64,000 bases of DNA from Plantago ovata (lineage: Eukaryota; Streptophyta; Magnoliopsida; Lamiales; Plantaginaceae). The position numbers and the translations under genes were made by a program. Below are positions 32,659-44,165 of the stretch, one piece after another (the first letter of the stretch is position 1; each line of letters opens with the position of its first letter). The stretch covers positions 61,938,899 through 62,002,898 of the forward strand of contig CM051457.1 in assembly GCA_028274465.1 (NCBI GenBank), given 5' to 3'. The notes under the pieces were generated by a model. The model worked only from the letters and a program-made list of their open reading frames with translations, was not told where the DNA came from and made no database searches.

Positions 32659-34741
32659 ATGCGACATACACGATCTAGAGGAACACCGCTTGCTAATTCA
32701 ATTGTTGAGATCGACAGAGTCTACCACAAAAGAAGGCGACTACTTCGAAGGAGTGAACTAGAGGAAATAGAGGATACCGATTTCTCTGAATCTCTACACA
32801 GTCTTTTCAAGGAAATCGACGGAATGGCAGAAGCTAGACCACTGAAAGCATGGGTTCAACCCTCCAAGGATCGTATGAGGGGACCGGCGATTGTTCTTTC
32901 GTCTGCAACTCGAGATCTGGAAATTAAGAACCACGCGTTCCAACAACTTTCGAGGTTCTATGGCTTAGCAAGGGAAGATGTGATGGGGTACTTGCACGAT
33001 ATCGATGATTTCGTCAACCAACTCCCACGACCCGGAGCTGAAATAACAACGGATGAGTTAAGGATAAAGGTTTTTGCTATGGGGCTTGGCGACAGAGCAA
33101 AGTCATGGTTGAGTTCTCTGCCAGTGGGCTCGCTGGACACTTGGGAGAAGGTTTTTTCAGCTTTCATGGAGAAATACTTCCCTCACACCTTGACTACCGC
33201 GCTTAAGGCGCAAATCACTGGGTTCAAACAAGACTATGATGAGACCATCTACACCGCGTTTGAGAGGTTCCAAGACTTCATGAACAAGTGCCCTCACCAT
33301 GGTTTTGAGCTTTCGGATCTAGTCCAATACTTCTACAATGGACTAACCTTCGAGAACCAACAAGTGGTGGACTTCCAATGTCGTGGCAATATTTGGGAGG
33401 AAACTGCGGAAGCCGTCTGGGCGGTTTTTGAAAGGCTTGCTAAGGGGTCGCAATTCAAGGACCCAAGAGCAATGGTTAGGAGACGTGGACCTGAAGCTCC
33501 ACCTACTCAAGAGCCCCTATGTATGGGGGGAATGGGGATCGATTCGAGATCTTTACCAACGAATTGAAGCAAGTCCTCAAGAGCGCCACTAGAACATCTA
33601 TGTCAAACGAGGTTTGCCGAATATGCAAGAACTATGGGCATGGAGCTCATATGTGTAGATCGGAGCTTGCATATGATGATGGCAACTAGGTTGAAGGAGG
33701 CGAAGAGGAAACCTTTGCTACGGAATTTGGTACCCAAGAAGCTAGCTACGAACAAGATGGTAGGAATCCTCGAGGTGGATTTCGGAGAAGAGGGTTCCGA
33801 AACAATCGAGGATATGCACCGGCTAGCCAAACTTATGGCCCTAACCAAGACCGTAGTAGGCTTAACTATGGTAATGATCACTGCGAAAATTCCGTTCCGA
33901 AAGAGCAACCGAAGTCGAAGACAGCTCTACTGATGGAGAACTTGCAAAAGATGGTTGATCACATCCAAAGTTTTCTCAAAAGATGCAAGAGTTGATCGAC
34001 CGAGGAGCAAGTAGGGAGCAAGGGAAGCTGCCTAGCAACACTGAGAAGTCGATGTCCATTACCTTGGTGGGTGATCTACCTGTTGAAATCACCATCAAGA
34101 AGGTTGCTAAGTGCGAGTGTTGCAAGGGGGAAGAACCCCCACTGGCCAAGGAAGAAGAGAAGGACCTTGGTTCTGATGAGAGTGAGGAGGAGCAAGAGGA
34201 TCCCGAGCCACTCCATCAAAGTTTCGATGTTAAGGTCGGGATTGGCGAACTTGAAGATGTTCGTGCTACACTGGACACGGGATCTTACTCTAATGTGCTC
34301 CCAATGAATGTGTTTGAGAAGAGTAGCCTTGGAAAACTATCTGAGCATAAGGCTATTGTGCAATTGGCGGATGGATCCTTTGTGAGACCCGAAGGCGTTG
34401 TGAAAAACGTATTGGTCAAGATTGGTGAAGCTTCTGTATACACCAATTTTGTAGTTATGCCTGCGTCTACACCTGGGATGGGGGATGTTGTTCTCTTGGG
34501 GGGAACGTTCTTGAATAAACTACGCTCCGTGATAGACATCTACCGAAGGACTTGCACCATTGAGGTGGATGGCAAGCGACATGTGTTGCGAGCCATATCT
34601 GATCCACCTGATCACTTCAATGCTTCTCATACTGTTAACTACTATGGTCTTGCTGTCTATGTTCATTCTTATTTACAGGTTCGTGGCATGAGGAGAAGAT
34701 CCATGAAGGGGAAGTCTAGTACCCTCAAGAAGAGGAGCTAG
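32659..34741 (+). pseudogene. Athila-like gag-protease, best-preserved copy
   Basis: Starts MRHTRSRGTPLANSIVEIDR at 32659 and is open to 33567. The gag core includes FYGLAREDVMGYLHDIDDF, AKSWLSSLP and EKYFPHTLTTALKAQITGF. A one-base loss near 33513 shifts frame. The CCHC knuckle (CRICKNYGHGAHMC) is at 33615-33656 in another frame. After a second shift near 33985 the open part runs to 34741 with an acidic stretch and the protease (VRATLDTGSYSNVLPMNVFE, DTG at 34274-34282). The product would be a gag-protease polyprotein; no RT follows the protease. Confidence 0.87.
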
Positions 34742-34784
34742 GCGCAAGAAGGAGTCGAGTCAAAGACTATAAACAATGGCGCTA

Positions 34785-34802
34785 TCCGGGAGGCAACCCG
34801 GA
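34785..34802 (+). other. Hairpin with GGGAGGCAACCC core, copy 2
   Basis: Same sequence and place as 4606-4623, 43 bp after the gag-pro stop. Confidence 0.6.
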
Positions 34803-35367
34803 GTTTTTATCGCTTTTTTACTGCTTTTTTGCATGCATTCATACTTGAACAATTTGCTTTTCTTATGTGAATTTGTTCGTCTCTGTGTCGTATGTGCTTA
34901 TGTTTGTATTTGAGTGAACTTTTTCGAGTGGTTTTTTGAGTAGAATGGTTCTCGGGGACTTAAAAACCAGATTTTTTCGAAAGTTTCGTCTCCCCACCTC
35001 AGGAGGTGGGGGGCGAATCGCCCCACATGTCCAGAGAGCTCCGCGCTCTCTGGACGTGCGGGGCGATTCGCCCCACATGTGGGGCGATTTGCCCAGCACG
35101 GGGCGACTCGCCCCACACACGGGGCGACTCGTCCCACTTTTCCAGCAGAAGAAAAATGGGGCTTGCCCCCATTTTCTTCATTTTACTTCATCTCCTTCAC
35201 TTCTTACTCCAAAAATTTCCAAATTTTCAAAATCTCTTCCATCCTTCATAAAATCTTCATTACTCCATCAAATTGTGTGTTCTTTGGCTTCAATCGAAGC
35301 CCGTTACGTGCTCTATCTTTTCATCCGAACAAATTTCTTTCTAGTTCATTCAATCTTCGGATTTGAG
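34803..35367 (+). other. Spacer and putative ORF2 leader exon, element no. 2
   Basis: Non-coding. A C/T-rich leader-like stretch at 35160-35365 follows the palindromes and ends at the donor GAG|GTAATC. Confidence 0.45.
34991..35136 (+). promoter_or_regulatory. Expanded internal palindrome cluster upstream of ORF2
   Basis: CCCCACCTC-AG-GAGGTGGGG, then five GGGGCGANTYGCCC-type units (from 35011, 35060, 35080, 35100, 35120). The first two bracket the ACATGTCCAGAGAGC inverted repeat. Element no. 1 has only two units, so the cluster changes copy number. It contrasts with the AT-rich surroundings. Confidence 0.55.
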
Positions 35368-35910
35368 GTAATCTCACATGAACCCTAATTTTTCAAATTT
35401 TGGGGTTTTGATTTATTCTTCAATTAAGCTTGTATGATGTATGGGTTGATGATTTGTGTGATTAGAAACGTTATTCACTATCAATTGCATGTTCAATTAG
35501 GCTTGGTTTGATGGTTTGAGAATTTTGGTATTTGATATATATATCTTGTTATGCAATGTATCTTTTCCTTTCATTCCTTGTTTAAACTTTTGTTTGTTGA
35601 TGTCTGATAATGATGGACATGTTTGTAGAATGCATGATTGATGAAGTTGAGGATTTATGATGCTAGATCTTTTGTTACTATTGTATGAATTGAGCCTTAT
35701 GATTCAAGGCTATTTGTTGTCTAGCAAGGGCATAATGTGATATGTGCATGTAGTAGTTACATTGATATGTTACATGTTGAAGTAGCTAGACTAGACATAG
35801 AGGTTTTTGAGGAGTTCGATTGTTGTAGATATCGCTCGTATGTTCGCTCTTGAATTTGCATATGCATAAGTCTATTTTGTGTCATACAAGATACTAATTG
35901 CTGTTTGTAG
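35368..35910 (+). other. Putative ORF2 leader intron, element no. 2
   Basis: GT at 35368, AG at 35909-35910, TACTAAT branch-like site just upstream of the acceptor. Same ends and length as 5129-5673. Confidence 0.55.
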
Positions 35911-35915
35911 GAATC

Positions 35916-36129
35916 ATGGCTCCACGAGGATCGAAGAAAGCTAGCTCAAGCAAGAAGGGTAAGGGGGTAGAATCAAGCTCCCAACCTTCCCATGAGCTGT
36001 ACGAGCTGTCTCTAGCCGCAATAGATGTCCGACAGAGGCTCGAAGCGGAGTTAGCTCAAGGTGGGCGATCGATTATACCGGACCGAAGGATAGATATTCC
36101 GAATGAAGTAGCTAACCGGGCAGGGTACA
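35916..36129 (+). pseudogene. Athila-like ORF2, 5' part (interrupted by SIRE no. 2)
   Basis: MAPRGSKKASSSKKGKGVES to ...IDIPNEVANRAGY, ending at the SIRE insertion. It resumes at 44166; the TSD is GTACA (36125-36129, 44161-44165). Open up to the insertion. Confidence 0.75.
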
Positions 36130-36817
36130 TGTTAGGAAACCTGTAATTTTGATGAGCAATTAACCATGCTAAATTAAGGAAAGTCCAGTAACTAGTACTC
36201 TTAAGGTCCATAGGAATTTAGAATTTTAAGGACATTGTAAAAGAGGAACGTTTGTTGAAGACTTAGATTAGGTGTTAGTTAAGTTGGTTTTTACCGCTTA
36301 TGATGTATCTTATTTTCTGAAAAGAAAATAACCTATTGAAGCATTTGCTGACGATGTACTTTGTTTTTACAAACAAACTATTGAAGCATTTAGAAACCGC
36401 TCGGAATCTTTAAGATTATTGAAGATCTGAAGACTTGAAGAATTCGAAGATCTGAAGACTTGAAGATTGCTGAAGACTGGTATCTACAAAGCCACATGTT
36501 GCTCAGAAAGTGGAAACTTCAGCAACAACATTGCATAAGTGAAAATCTGAAAGACAGAGTAGGTTGTGCTTGCTGAAACTGAGACTAACCACTTGCTGAT
36601 GGAACATATGTGACCTCTTGCTGAAAGTACTTGAATTTGCGCTCCAATGTTACTGTTTGAATTCTATTCAAATATGCATTAAATGCAAAGCTTACACGCG
36701 AAGGACATGAAGACTAGAAGACAAACAAGGACGCTGCTGAAAGTACAAAGCAAGATAGTGACATCTTAAGGATTAAAAGCCTTGGAATTTAAAATTCAAA
36801 CGGCTCCTTATTTTCAC

Positions 36818-36825
36818 TATAAATA
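36818..36825 (+). promoter_or_regulatory. TATA box of SIRE no. 2 LTR
   Basis: TATAAATA followed by AGAGGTCATCC; the same at about 43251 in the 3' LTR. Transcription would start about 30 bp on, marking the U3/R border. Confidence 0.7.
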
Positions 36826-36900
36826 GAGGTCATCCGGCGAAGAGTTGAAGTGTGTCAACAACGTGATCAAACTCTCACTTGTGCTTAAACTCACATACCT

Positions 36901-37082
36901 TCAAACTCTCTAAACTGCCATTGATCCGTTCCAAGACTTAAAGCTTGAAAAAGCTACCTGTGAAGAAGTAGAACAAACTCGGCTAAGAAACTCAAACTCT
37001 CTATACTGCCATTGATCCGTTCCAAGACTTAAAGCTTGAAAAAGCTACCTGTGAAGAAGTAGAACAAACTCGGCTAAGAAAT
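36901..37082 (+). repeat. 91-bp tandem duplication in the 5' LTR
   Basis: Two copies, TCAAACTCTCTAAACTGCCA... and TCAAACTCTCTATACTGCCA..., differing by two or so bases. The 3' LTR has one copy (about 43336-43426). Confidence 0.9.
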
Positions 37083-37822
37083 TAGTTAAGAGTTCTTTCT
37101 TTTGAACAAGAACAAGTCTTGACACCAGAAACAATCAAACTTGTTTACTGCAAAGTATTCAAAGTTGTGTTTCTTAGATTACTTGTTGTAACTGAATAAG
37201 TTATAAATAAGTTATCTCACCCCAAAACTCTCTAACTGAAAATACACCCTTTCAGGCGTGATATTCAGGGGGGACTTAATCGAGCATAGTTTTGCTGATT
37301 AAAAGTACCAAGTTTGGTGGAGAACAAGGTTACGTTCTCTAGATTAGGTTGGAGACAAAGCAAGTGTGCTTTGGTTTCTGTTGAATCGCTCTAGATAGGA
37401 GATTGTAAGGAACCTCAATCATATCTTAGTGGATTCAGTCCTAGAAAGGACAAAGTGGATTAGTTGAGAGATTACGCCACTCTCAGATACCACTATAAAA
37501 GTGTTTGTGTGATTTACTTACTGTACTTAGTTTTCAGCAAATCATATTTGTCTGTACACAGTCACTCACATCACTTGCTGAAACCTTTACTTACTGAAAA
37601 AGCACTTATTGTATCAAAGACTTTCGCTCTCTGATTTTAAGTATCAGCAAACCAAGCTACTGAAAAGTAACTTACGCTTGCTGAGAAAGTTAAGTATGAG
37701 CAAACTCATTACCGAAAAGTAATAAGCACTTGCTGAGAAAGTTTTAAACGACAAAAGTTTGAAAAGACTATTCACCCCCCCCCCCCTCTAGTCTTTTCTT
37801 GTTGTTTAAAGGGACCAACAAG

Positions 37823-37837
37823 TGGTATCAGAGTTGG
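37823..37837 (+). other. Primer binding site, tRNA-iMet type
   Basis: TGGTATCAGAGTTGG, two bases after the LTR. Confidence 0.9.
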
Positions 37838-37932
37838 AGGTTCTTTAACCTTCAGCACTGAACCTAGATCCCCTTAGGTGCTTTCCGTAAATCACTCTCA
37901 TTTGATCAGTTTGGTAGTGCTTTGCTGACAAG

Positions 37933-39300
37933 ATGTCTTTAGGAGATGCTCCCTTGCTGAAGCCGGAAAACTATGAGAAATGGCGAAACAACATGATGCT
38001 ACATCTTGAGGCCATTAGTGATGAGATGGTTACTATCATTAATGATGGACCTATCAAGATCACTAAGATTGAGAAAAGCTTTCCTCACAAAACCACGGAT
38101 CCTACTGGTAAACAAACTATCTTAGGAGAACCGGTTGACACCGTCGTTCCAAAACCAAGAGAGGAATGGACTTCTGACGAAGCTAAGAGATTCCGTCTTG
38201 ATGGCCAAGCAAGAAATATCATCATTCGATCAACTCCGGATACCATACAGTGCAAACTGTGGGGTGCGAAGACTGCAAAGGAAGCTTGGAAAATGGTTCA
38301 AGATCTTTGTGCTGGATCTGACAAGACCAAGGAAACAAACTTGAAGTACTTAAATTAAAGTTTCAAAAGTTTAAGCAAGGTACAAACGAGTCACTGGAAG
38401 ACTTGGATTTCAAATTCACAATTCTTGTTAGTGAAATGGCAGCCTTGGGTGTTGGAAACCTTTACTCAGATTCTGAGAAAGTGAAAACTATCATCAGAAG
38501 TCTGAATCAAGAATGGATCCACACTCAGAATTTCTATTATAATCAAGGAATGCCAGACATTACACCAACAAAGTTGTTCTCTCATCTTGCTACTGTCAAC
38601 TATGAGACAAAGCAAAGAGAAAATGTATTTGCTGAAAAATCGCAAAACATTGCTCTTGCTGCAAAGCCGTCATCTTCTGAAAAGAAGAATGAAAAAGAAC
38701 CTACTGATGAAAACTCTTTGGTTGTCAAAAACATGAAGAAATTCATCAGCAAGGAACTTGAAAGGCGAAAAGCAAAAGAGAAGCTAAAAAAGCATCTTGT
38801 TAACAACTACCATAAGTACAAGAATGAGACTAGCTCGCTGAACAAGCAAGCTCAGCAAGCTACTTCATCAGAAGAACCAGCAGTTGGAAATGATCTATGT
38901 TTTTACTGCAAAAAGCCTGGACACTTCAAAGCTAATTGCCCTTGCTGAAAGGCAAATCTGCTGAAAAGAAGAAGAAGTTCAAAAGAGCTTTTATTGCTGA
39001 AGAAAAGAAGAAGCTTCAAGCAAATCGATGCATTGTGCATTGATACTAGCTCCGAAGACAGTGAGGATGAAAGTTCAGACACGACGATGAAGAAGCCACT
39101 CTAGACGTGGAGATTGGCAAAGAAGTTTGTGGAATAAATATGGAAGCTTATCCAGATGTGTCAAACTACGAATTCTGCCTCATGGCCGGTCAGGTAACAA
39201 CCTACCTCTGACTCAGACTCAGAAAGTGAGACGAGATTGACCTTGACAAGATTCAAGGAGAAATCGAAAGATTTGAGAAAATCTGAGCAGACAGCAAGAG
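37933..39300 (+). pseudogene. SIRE no. 2 gag
   Basis: Starts MSLGDAPLLKPENYEKWRNN. Open to 38358, where a one-base shift ends it; it continues in another frame from about 38345 to 38948 (DFKFTILVSEMAALG, IIRSLNQEWIHTQNF, TPTKLFSHLATVNYE). An intact CCHC knuckle, CFYCKKPGHFKANC, is at about 38898-38939. After the stop at 38946 the coiled-coil tail is in pieces up to the gap. Better preserved than SIRE no. 1 gag. Confidence 0.85.
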
Positions 39301-39347
39301 AAACTACGATTGCGAAACTCTGACCAAGCGACTACTGAAAGTACGTC

Positions 39348-39447
39348 NNNNNNNNNNNNNNNNNNNNNNNNNNNNNNNNNNNNNNNNNNNNNNNNNNNNN
39401 NNNNNNNNNNNNNNNNNNNNNNNNNNNNNNNNNNNNNNNNNNNNNNN
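39348..39447. other. Assembly gap (100 N)
   Basis: Exactly 100 Ns, the conventional size for a gap of unknown length. The left flank is SIRE gag tail; the right flank is the middle of the accessory gene. Confidence 0.98.
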
Positions 39448-42296
39448 AGCTCAAAAGGAGACCACTGAGTGGCTCATCACTGAGATCTCAATAGTTCTGA
39501 GGAACTGTACTTGAACTTCAAAGGACTCTTTGTCAAGAGTTGCTAAGTCCGTCAGCAACTGGCAAAGAACAGGCGAATGGATTTCTCTGATCTTCAACCT
39601 TCATCTTTCAAACGAGAAAAAGAGATCTTCTCTGCTGAAGCTCGAAACATTTGTCCACTCCATCCTTCCTGAAGAAATGTCATATTCTCAGCAAATGAGC
39701 TCGAATCTGATTGCTCAAATCAGAGAGAATATGAAGGCAAAATTCAAGAGTGCCTCTCCTCCAGCTGAACAGCTGTGATGCTCAAAGGTTTATTTGTACC
39801 TGTGGTGGCTGATCCCCACAAAATCAATGAGGAAGAGGAAGTGACAAGTGTTGCTTTGTATAAGCATGTTGAGCTAGTCATTCTGACAGATGATGATGAA
39901 GAAAGAAGAAGATGAGAACATTCCCACTATCCCAGTGATGATGAAGGAAAAGATTCCAAGGACAAGAAAGACGATGATGATGACAATCAAGGTCCAAGTC
40001 CTGATGCTGGAGGATTGAAGTTGACAGTTGCTGAAAATACTCAACCTGAAAATCAGAAAGCTGAACAACAACAACCTCAGCAAGAATCTCAACCTCCTCC
40101 TGCTGCTGCTGAAAATCAAGCACCTGTGCAAGGTGCTGATACTGAAGAGGAATATGCCGGAAAAAGGGCTGCCTTGAAAAATGGCAAAAGTCCAGTTTCT
40201 GATGCCAAGGTTACTGAAGAAAACCTTGATGATGATGAAGAACAAGATGAAGATTACCAACGCGCTCTAAAGAACAGTCTCTTGATCCATGCAAGGCATA
40301 CGCAGGATCTAGAAATTGGTCAATCTTCAGGAGTAAGATCAACGGAAGTCCCCTCCCTTCCATTTACTACTGGCGAAACTCTAGCAATTGAATCTCAAAC
40401 TCAATTAAAACTAACTACTGGCGAAACTCCAGTCATCGAGTCTCAAACGTTGCATTCAGCAACTACTCAATTAAAACTAACTACTGGCGAAACTCCAGTC
40501 ATTGAGTCTCACACGTTGCCTTCAGCAACTACTCAATTAAAACTAACTACTGGTGAAACTCCAGTGTTGAGTCTGAAGCGTTGCCATCAGCAACCACTCA
40601 ACAAAAAGGAAGTGAAGCTACTGATAAAGGTTCTAAAGTTGCTCAACTTGATGAATCTGAGGATGATGACGACTTGTCAGAAAATGAGGATGAACAATCC
40701 AAGCGAGACCCAAAGTTTTTCAGATTCCTCCTCCTTATTACATCACTGATAAAGATGATTCCTTAAGAGCCGAATTGCTATTACAGGATGATCAGTTTGC
40801 TTCCGAACTTAAAGTTCATTCCTTGACACCACATCTAGTACCGTTCCCAAGAGTTGAGGAGTTTACTCCTAGAATTTTAGCACTAAAGGAAGTCCATGAT
40901 GCCTGCAAAGCTGAAGATGAGGCATTGCTTGCTGAGAGCCCACTTGACATTGGAAAAATATTGGCCACAGTGCTGAGACGCACTACCACTTTGACAATAG
41001 CTCAGAAAGACATCAGTCTTATCACAAGAGCTATGAAGAAGATGTAAGTCAAGCGCTCAGGCTCGCAAAGAATGCTCTCGTAAAGGCTCAGACTTTCATG
41101 GATGAGAAGGCCGCAACAGAGAAAAGACATGAAGAGAACATGATGAGCATTCAAAAAGAGTTGTCAAAATGACTTCTGACCAGCAACAAATCATCATGAA
41201 GTATAACAGTTTAAGTACTCTTGCTGAAAATTGCAATGAGTTTTATTCTCTGCACATCTGAAAAAGAAACAAAACCCCTCCTGCTGTTGATGTGCCACTG
41301 CCCATAGAACCGCTTGCTGAAAGAGAGCAAAGTTCTAAAAGGCAAGCAGAATCTGAGTTGAATTCAACAAGTACCAAAAAGAGAAAAACCGCTGCTGAAA
41401 CTCAAGATTTTTGCCATACTGAAAGTCATCACAATCTGAATGAAGATGATGAAGATGATGACAATCAAACAATAGCTCAAGCCATAAGAGCTAGACCCTT
41501 AACAGCCTTGACTCCGTCTGGCCACTCAAAGCATTTTTCGTCTGACTCTTCAGCAAGAGATCAAGACAATGCTAAGACAAGAAGAAGAAGGCAAAGACAG
41601 GAAGAAAAGAGGCTGGCCAGCATTGCTATTGGCTCCGACATTGAATACACAAAGACCAGCAATGAAGAACCACTCAGAATGTAATCAGAAACATTCATGG
41701 TTGCTGGATCTTAAAGCTGGAAGACTTGCTGGTAAATGAGTTCTTTCCTACAGCCATTTTGAATCAAATGTTCAAATTGATTGAACTCAAAAGTCGAAAG
41801 AAATCAAAGGGAAGAGTCCCTCCCAAGAAATACTGCTGGGAGATGGTTGAATCTTGAGGTCTCAGTAAGAAGAATCGCCATTGGTAAGACATACAAACAA
41901 GAACCAAATCTGATCAAACCACCTGGCATTGCTTACTACTCTGACCCAGTAACAAAGAAAACAAAGAAGAGACTTGGATTGATTCCTTATGAGTATTTCT
42001 ATCTCACTGCTAAGGATCAAGAAGAAGATCTTCTCTGGCTAAGAAATATTCATCCGAAAAGCATTTCAGATACACAGCTTCTCCATGCCAGCAATTGGGG
42101 CATGCATTTGTGGGTGACTAATTACATGGAAATGAATGCTGAAAAGCATCATCATGCCGCCTGCAAAAACGCAAGAATTCTTCAACTACAAGTCCGTAGG
42201 CTTCTGGAAAACTATGAAAAGGACTGTGTTGAATTTACTGCACTTGCTGAGAAGAGTGTAAGAGAGATTTTGAGAAAATCATCTGGAAGAGCTTAA
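39448..42296 (+). pseudogene. SIRE no. 2 accessory gene, C-terminal half
   Basis: Large post-pol gene in several frames. Segments: a helical part matching SIRE no. 1 (SQQMSSNLIAQIRENMKAKF); an acidic Gln/Pro-rich stretch (from 40015); in-frame 22-residue repeats (40366-40600); a conserved block (HLVPFPRVEEFTPRILALKE, about 40830); a coiled coil (about 41010-41170); a basic stretch with TKKRKTAAET and KTRRRRQRQEEKR, possible nuclear signals; and a C-terminal domain at 41850-42296 (LIKPPGIAYYSDP, YEYFYLTAKDQEEDLLWLR) ending ILRKSSGRA. With the N-terminal half seen in SIRE no. 1, the whole protein may exceed 1500 residues. Function unknown. Confidence 0.6.
40366..40600 (+). repeat. 66-bp in-frame tandem repeats in the accessory gene
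   Basis: Units begin at about 40366 (short, 49 bp), 40415, 40481 and 40547. Each full unit encodes 22 residues with LTTGETPVIES, then SATTQLK. Low-complexity, Thr-rich. Confidence 0.85.
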
Positions 42297-42546
42297 CTCT
42301 CTGTAATACTTTTTGTTAAAGTTTTTGTTTGCTGATTCTGTTTAAGTTATCTCTGCTATTTCATGTAAACTTCTGAAAGATAACTATCAGCAATGAAGCT
42401 TTTAACTCTTATTGGTTTTTTATTATGCAATTTACTTATGCTTACTGTTTAATTATTCAAGTATGCTTGCATTAATCAACTGATTTATTCAACATCAGAA
42501 ACCTCTAAAAGGGTAACAATTAATTTAGCCATGGATTGCTAACATC
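42297..42546 (+). other. SIRE no. 2 3' UTR
   Basis: AT-rich, non-coding, between the accessory-gene stop and the polypurine tract. Confidence 0.6.
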
Positions 42547-42561
42547 AAAAAGGGGGAAATT
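42547..42561 (+). other. Polypurine tract of SIRE no. 2
   Basis: AAAAAGGGGGAAATT directly before the 3' LTR. Confidence 0.88.
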
Positions 42562-44160
42562 TGTTAGGAAACTTGTAATTTTGATTAGCAATTAACCATG
42601 CTAAATTAAGGAAAGTCCAGTAACTAGTACTCTTAAGGTCCATAGGAATTTAGAATTTTAAGGACATTGTAAAAGAGGAACGTTTGCTGAAGACTTAGAT
42701 TAGGTGTTAGTTAAGTTGGTTTTTACCGCTTATGATGTATCTTATTTTCTGAAAAGAAAATAACCTATTGAAGCATTTGCTGACGATGTACTTTGTTTTT
42801 ACAAACAAACTATTGAAGCATTTAGAAACCGCTCAGAATCTTGAAGATTATTAAAGATCTGAAGACTTGAAGAATTCGAAGATCTGAAGACTTGAAGATT
42901 GCTGAAGACTGGTATCTACAAAGGCACATGTTGCATAGAAAGTGGAAACTTCAGCAACAACATTGCATAAGTGAAAATCTGAAAGACAGAGTAGGTTGTG
43001 CTTGCTGAAACTGAGACTAACCACTTGCTGATGGAACATATGTGACCTCTTGCTAAAAGTACTTGAATTTGCGCTCCAATGTTACTGTTTGAATTCTATT
43101 CAAATATGCATTAAATGCAAAGCTTACACACGAAGGAAATGAAGACTAGAAGACAAACAAGGACGCTGCTGAAAGTACAAAAGCAAGATAGTGACATCTT
43201 AAGGATTAAAAGCCTTGGAATTTAAAATTCAAACGGCTCCTTATTTTCACTATAAATAGAGGTCATCCGGCGAAGAGTTGAAGTGTGTCAACAACGTGAT
43301 CAAACTCTCACTTGTGCTTAAACTCACATACCTTCAAACTCTCTATACTGCCATTGATCCGTTCCAAGACTTAAAGCTTGAAAAAGCTACTTGTGAAGAA
43401 GTAGAACAAACTCGGCTAAGAAATTAGTTAAGAGTTCTTTCTTTTGAACAAGAACAAGTCTTGACACCAGAAACAATCAAACTTGTTTACTGCAAAGTAT
43501 TCAAAGTTGTGTTTCTTAGATTACTTGTTGTAACTGAATAAGTTATAAATAAGTTATCTCACCCCAAAACTCTCTAACTGAAAATACACCCTTTCAGGCG
43601 TGATATTCAGGGGGGACTTAATCGAGCATAGTTTTGCTGATTAAAAGTACCAAGTTTGGTGGAGAACAAGGTTACGTTCTCTAGATTAGGTTGGAGACAA
43701 AGCAAGTGTGCTTTGGTTTCTGTTGAATCGCTCTAGATAGGAGATTGTAAGGAACCTCAATCATATCTTAGTGGATTCAGTCCTAGAAAGGACAAAGTGG
43801 ATTAGTTGAGAGATTACGCCACTCTCAGATACCACTATAAAAGTGTTTGTGTGATTTACTTACTGTACTTAGTTTTCAGCAAATCATATTTGTCTGTACA
43901 CAGTCACTCACATCACTAGCTGAAACCTTTACTTACTGAAAAAGCACTTATTGTATCAAAGACTTCCGCTCTCTGATTTTAAGTATCAGCAAACCAAGCT
44001 ACTGAAAAGTAACTTACGCTTGCTGAGAAAGTTAAGTATCAGCAAACTCATTACTGAAAAGTAATAAGCACTTGCTGAGAAAGTTTTAAACGACAAAAGT
44101 TTGAAAAGACTATTCAGCCCCCCCCCCCTAGTCTTTTCTTGTTGTTTAAAGGGACCAACA
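42562..44160 (+). repeat. 3' LTR of SIRE no. 2
   Basis: 1599 bp. By eye nearly identical to the 5' LTR outside the 91-bp duplication, so this is a young insertion. Followed by TSD GTACA at 44161-44165. Confidence 0.93.
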
Positions 44161-44165
44161 GTACA

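Larger units (their letters stand above)
36130..37820 (+). repeat. 5' LTR of SIRE no. 2
   Basis: 1691 bp; longer than the 3' LTR (1599 bp) because of a 91-bp tandem duplication (36901-36991, 36992-37082). TATAAATA box at 36818-36825. A C-homopolymer lies near 37778. Rich in TTGCTGA words. Confidence 0.93.
36130..44160 (+). mobile_element. SIRE-type Copia retrotransposon no. 2, plus strand, with assembly gap
   Basis: LTRs 36130-37820 and 42562-44160 (TGTTAGGAAAC...GGGACCAACA), TSD GTACA, tRNA-iMet primer site and polypurine tract. It contains gag up to about 39300, then 100 Ns, then the second half of the accessory gene. Protease, integrase, RT, RNase H and the start of the accessory gene are absent from the sequence shown. 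Compared with SIRE no. 1 about 7.6 kb is missing, either in the gap or deleted. Confidence 0.92.

Noticed and set aside
36130..37820. GTACT and GTACA target duplications as a shared target preference
   Set aside because: Only two insertions of different superfamilies; the other TSDs here (CTGAA, GCTGC, AAGAA) do not fit.
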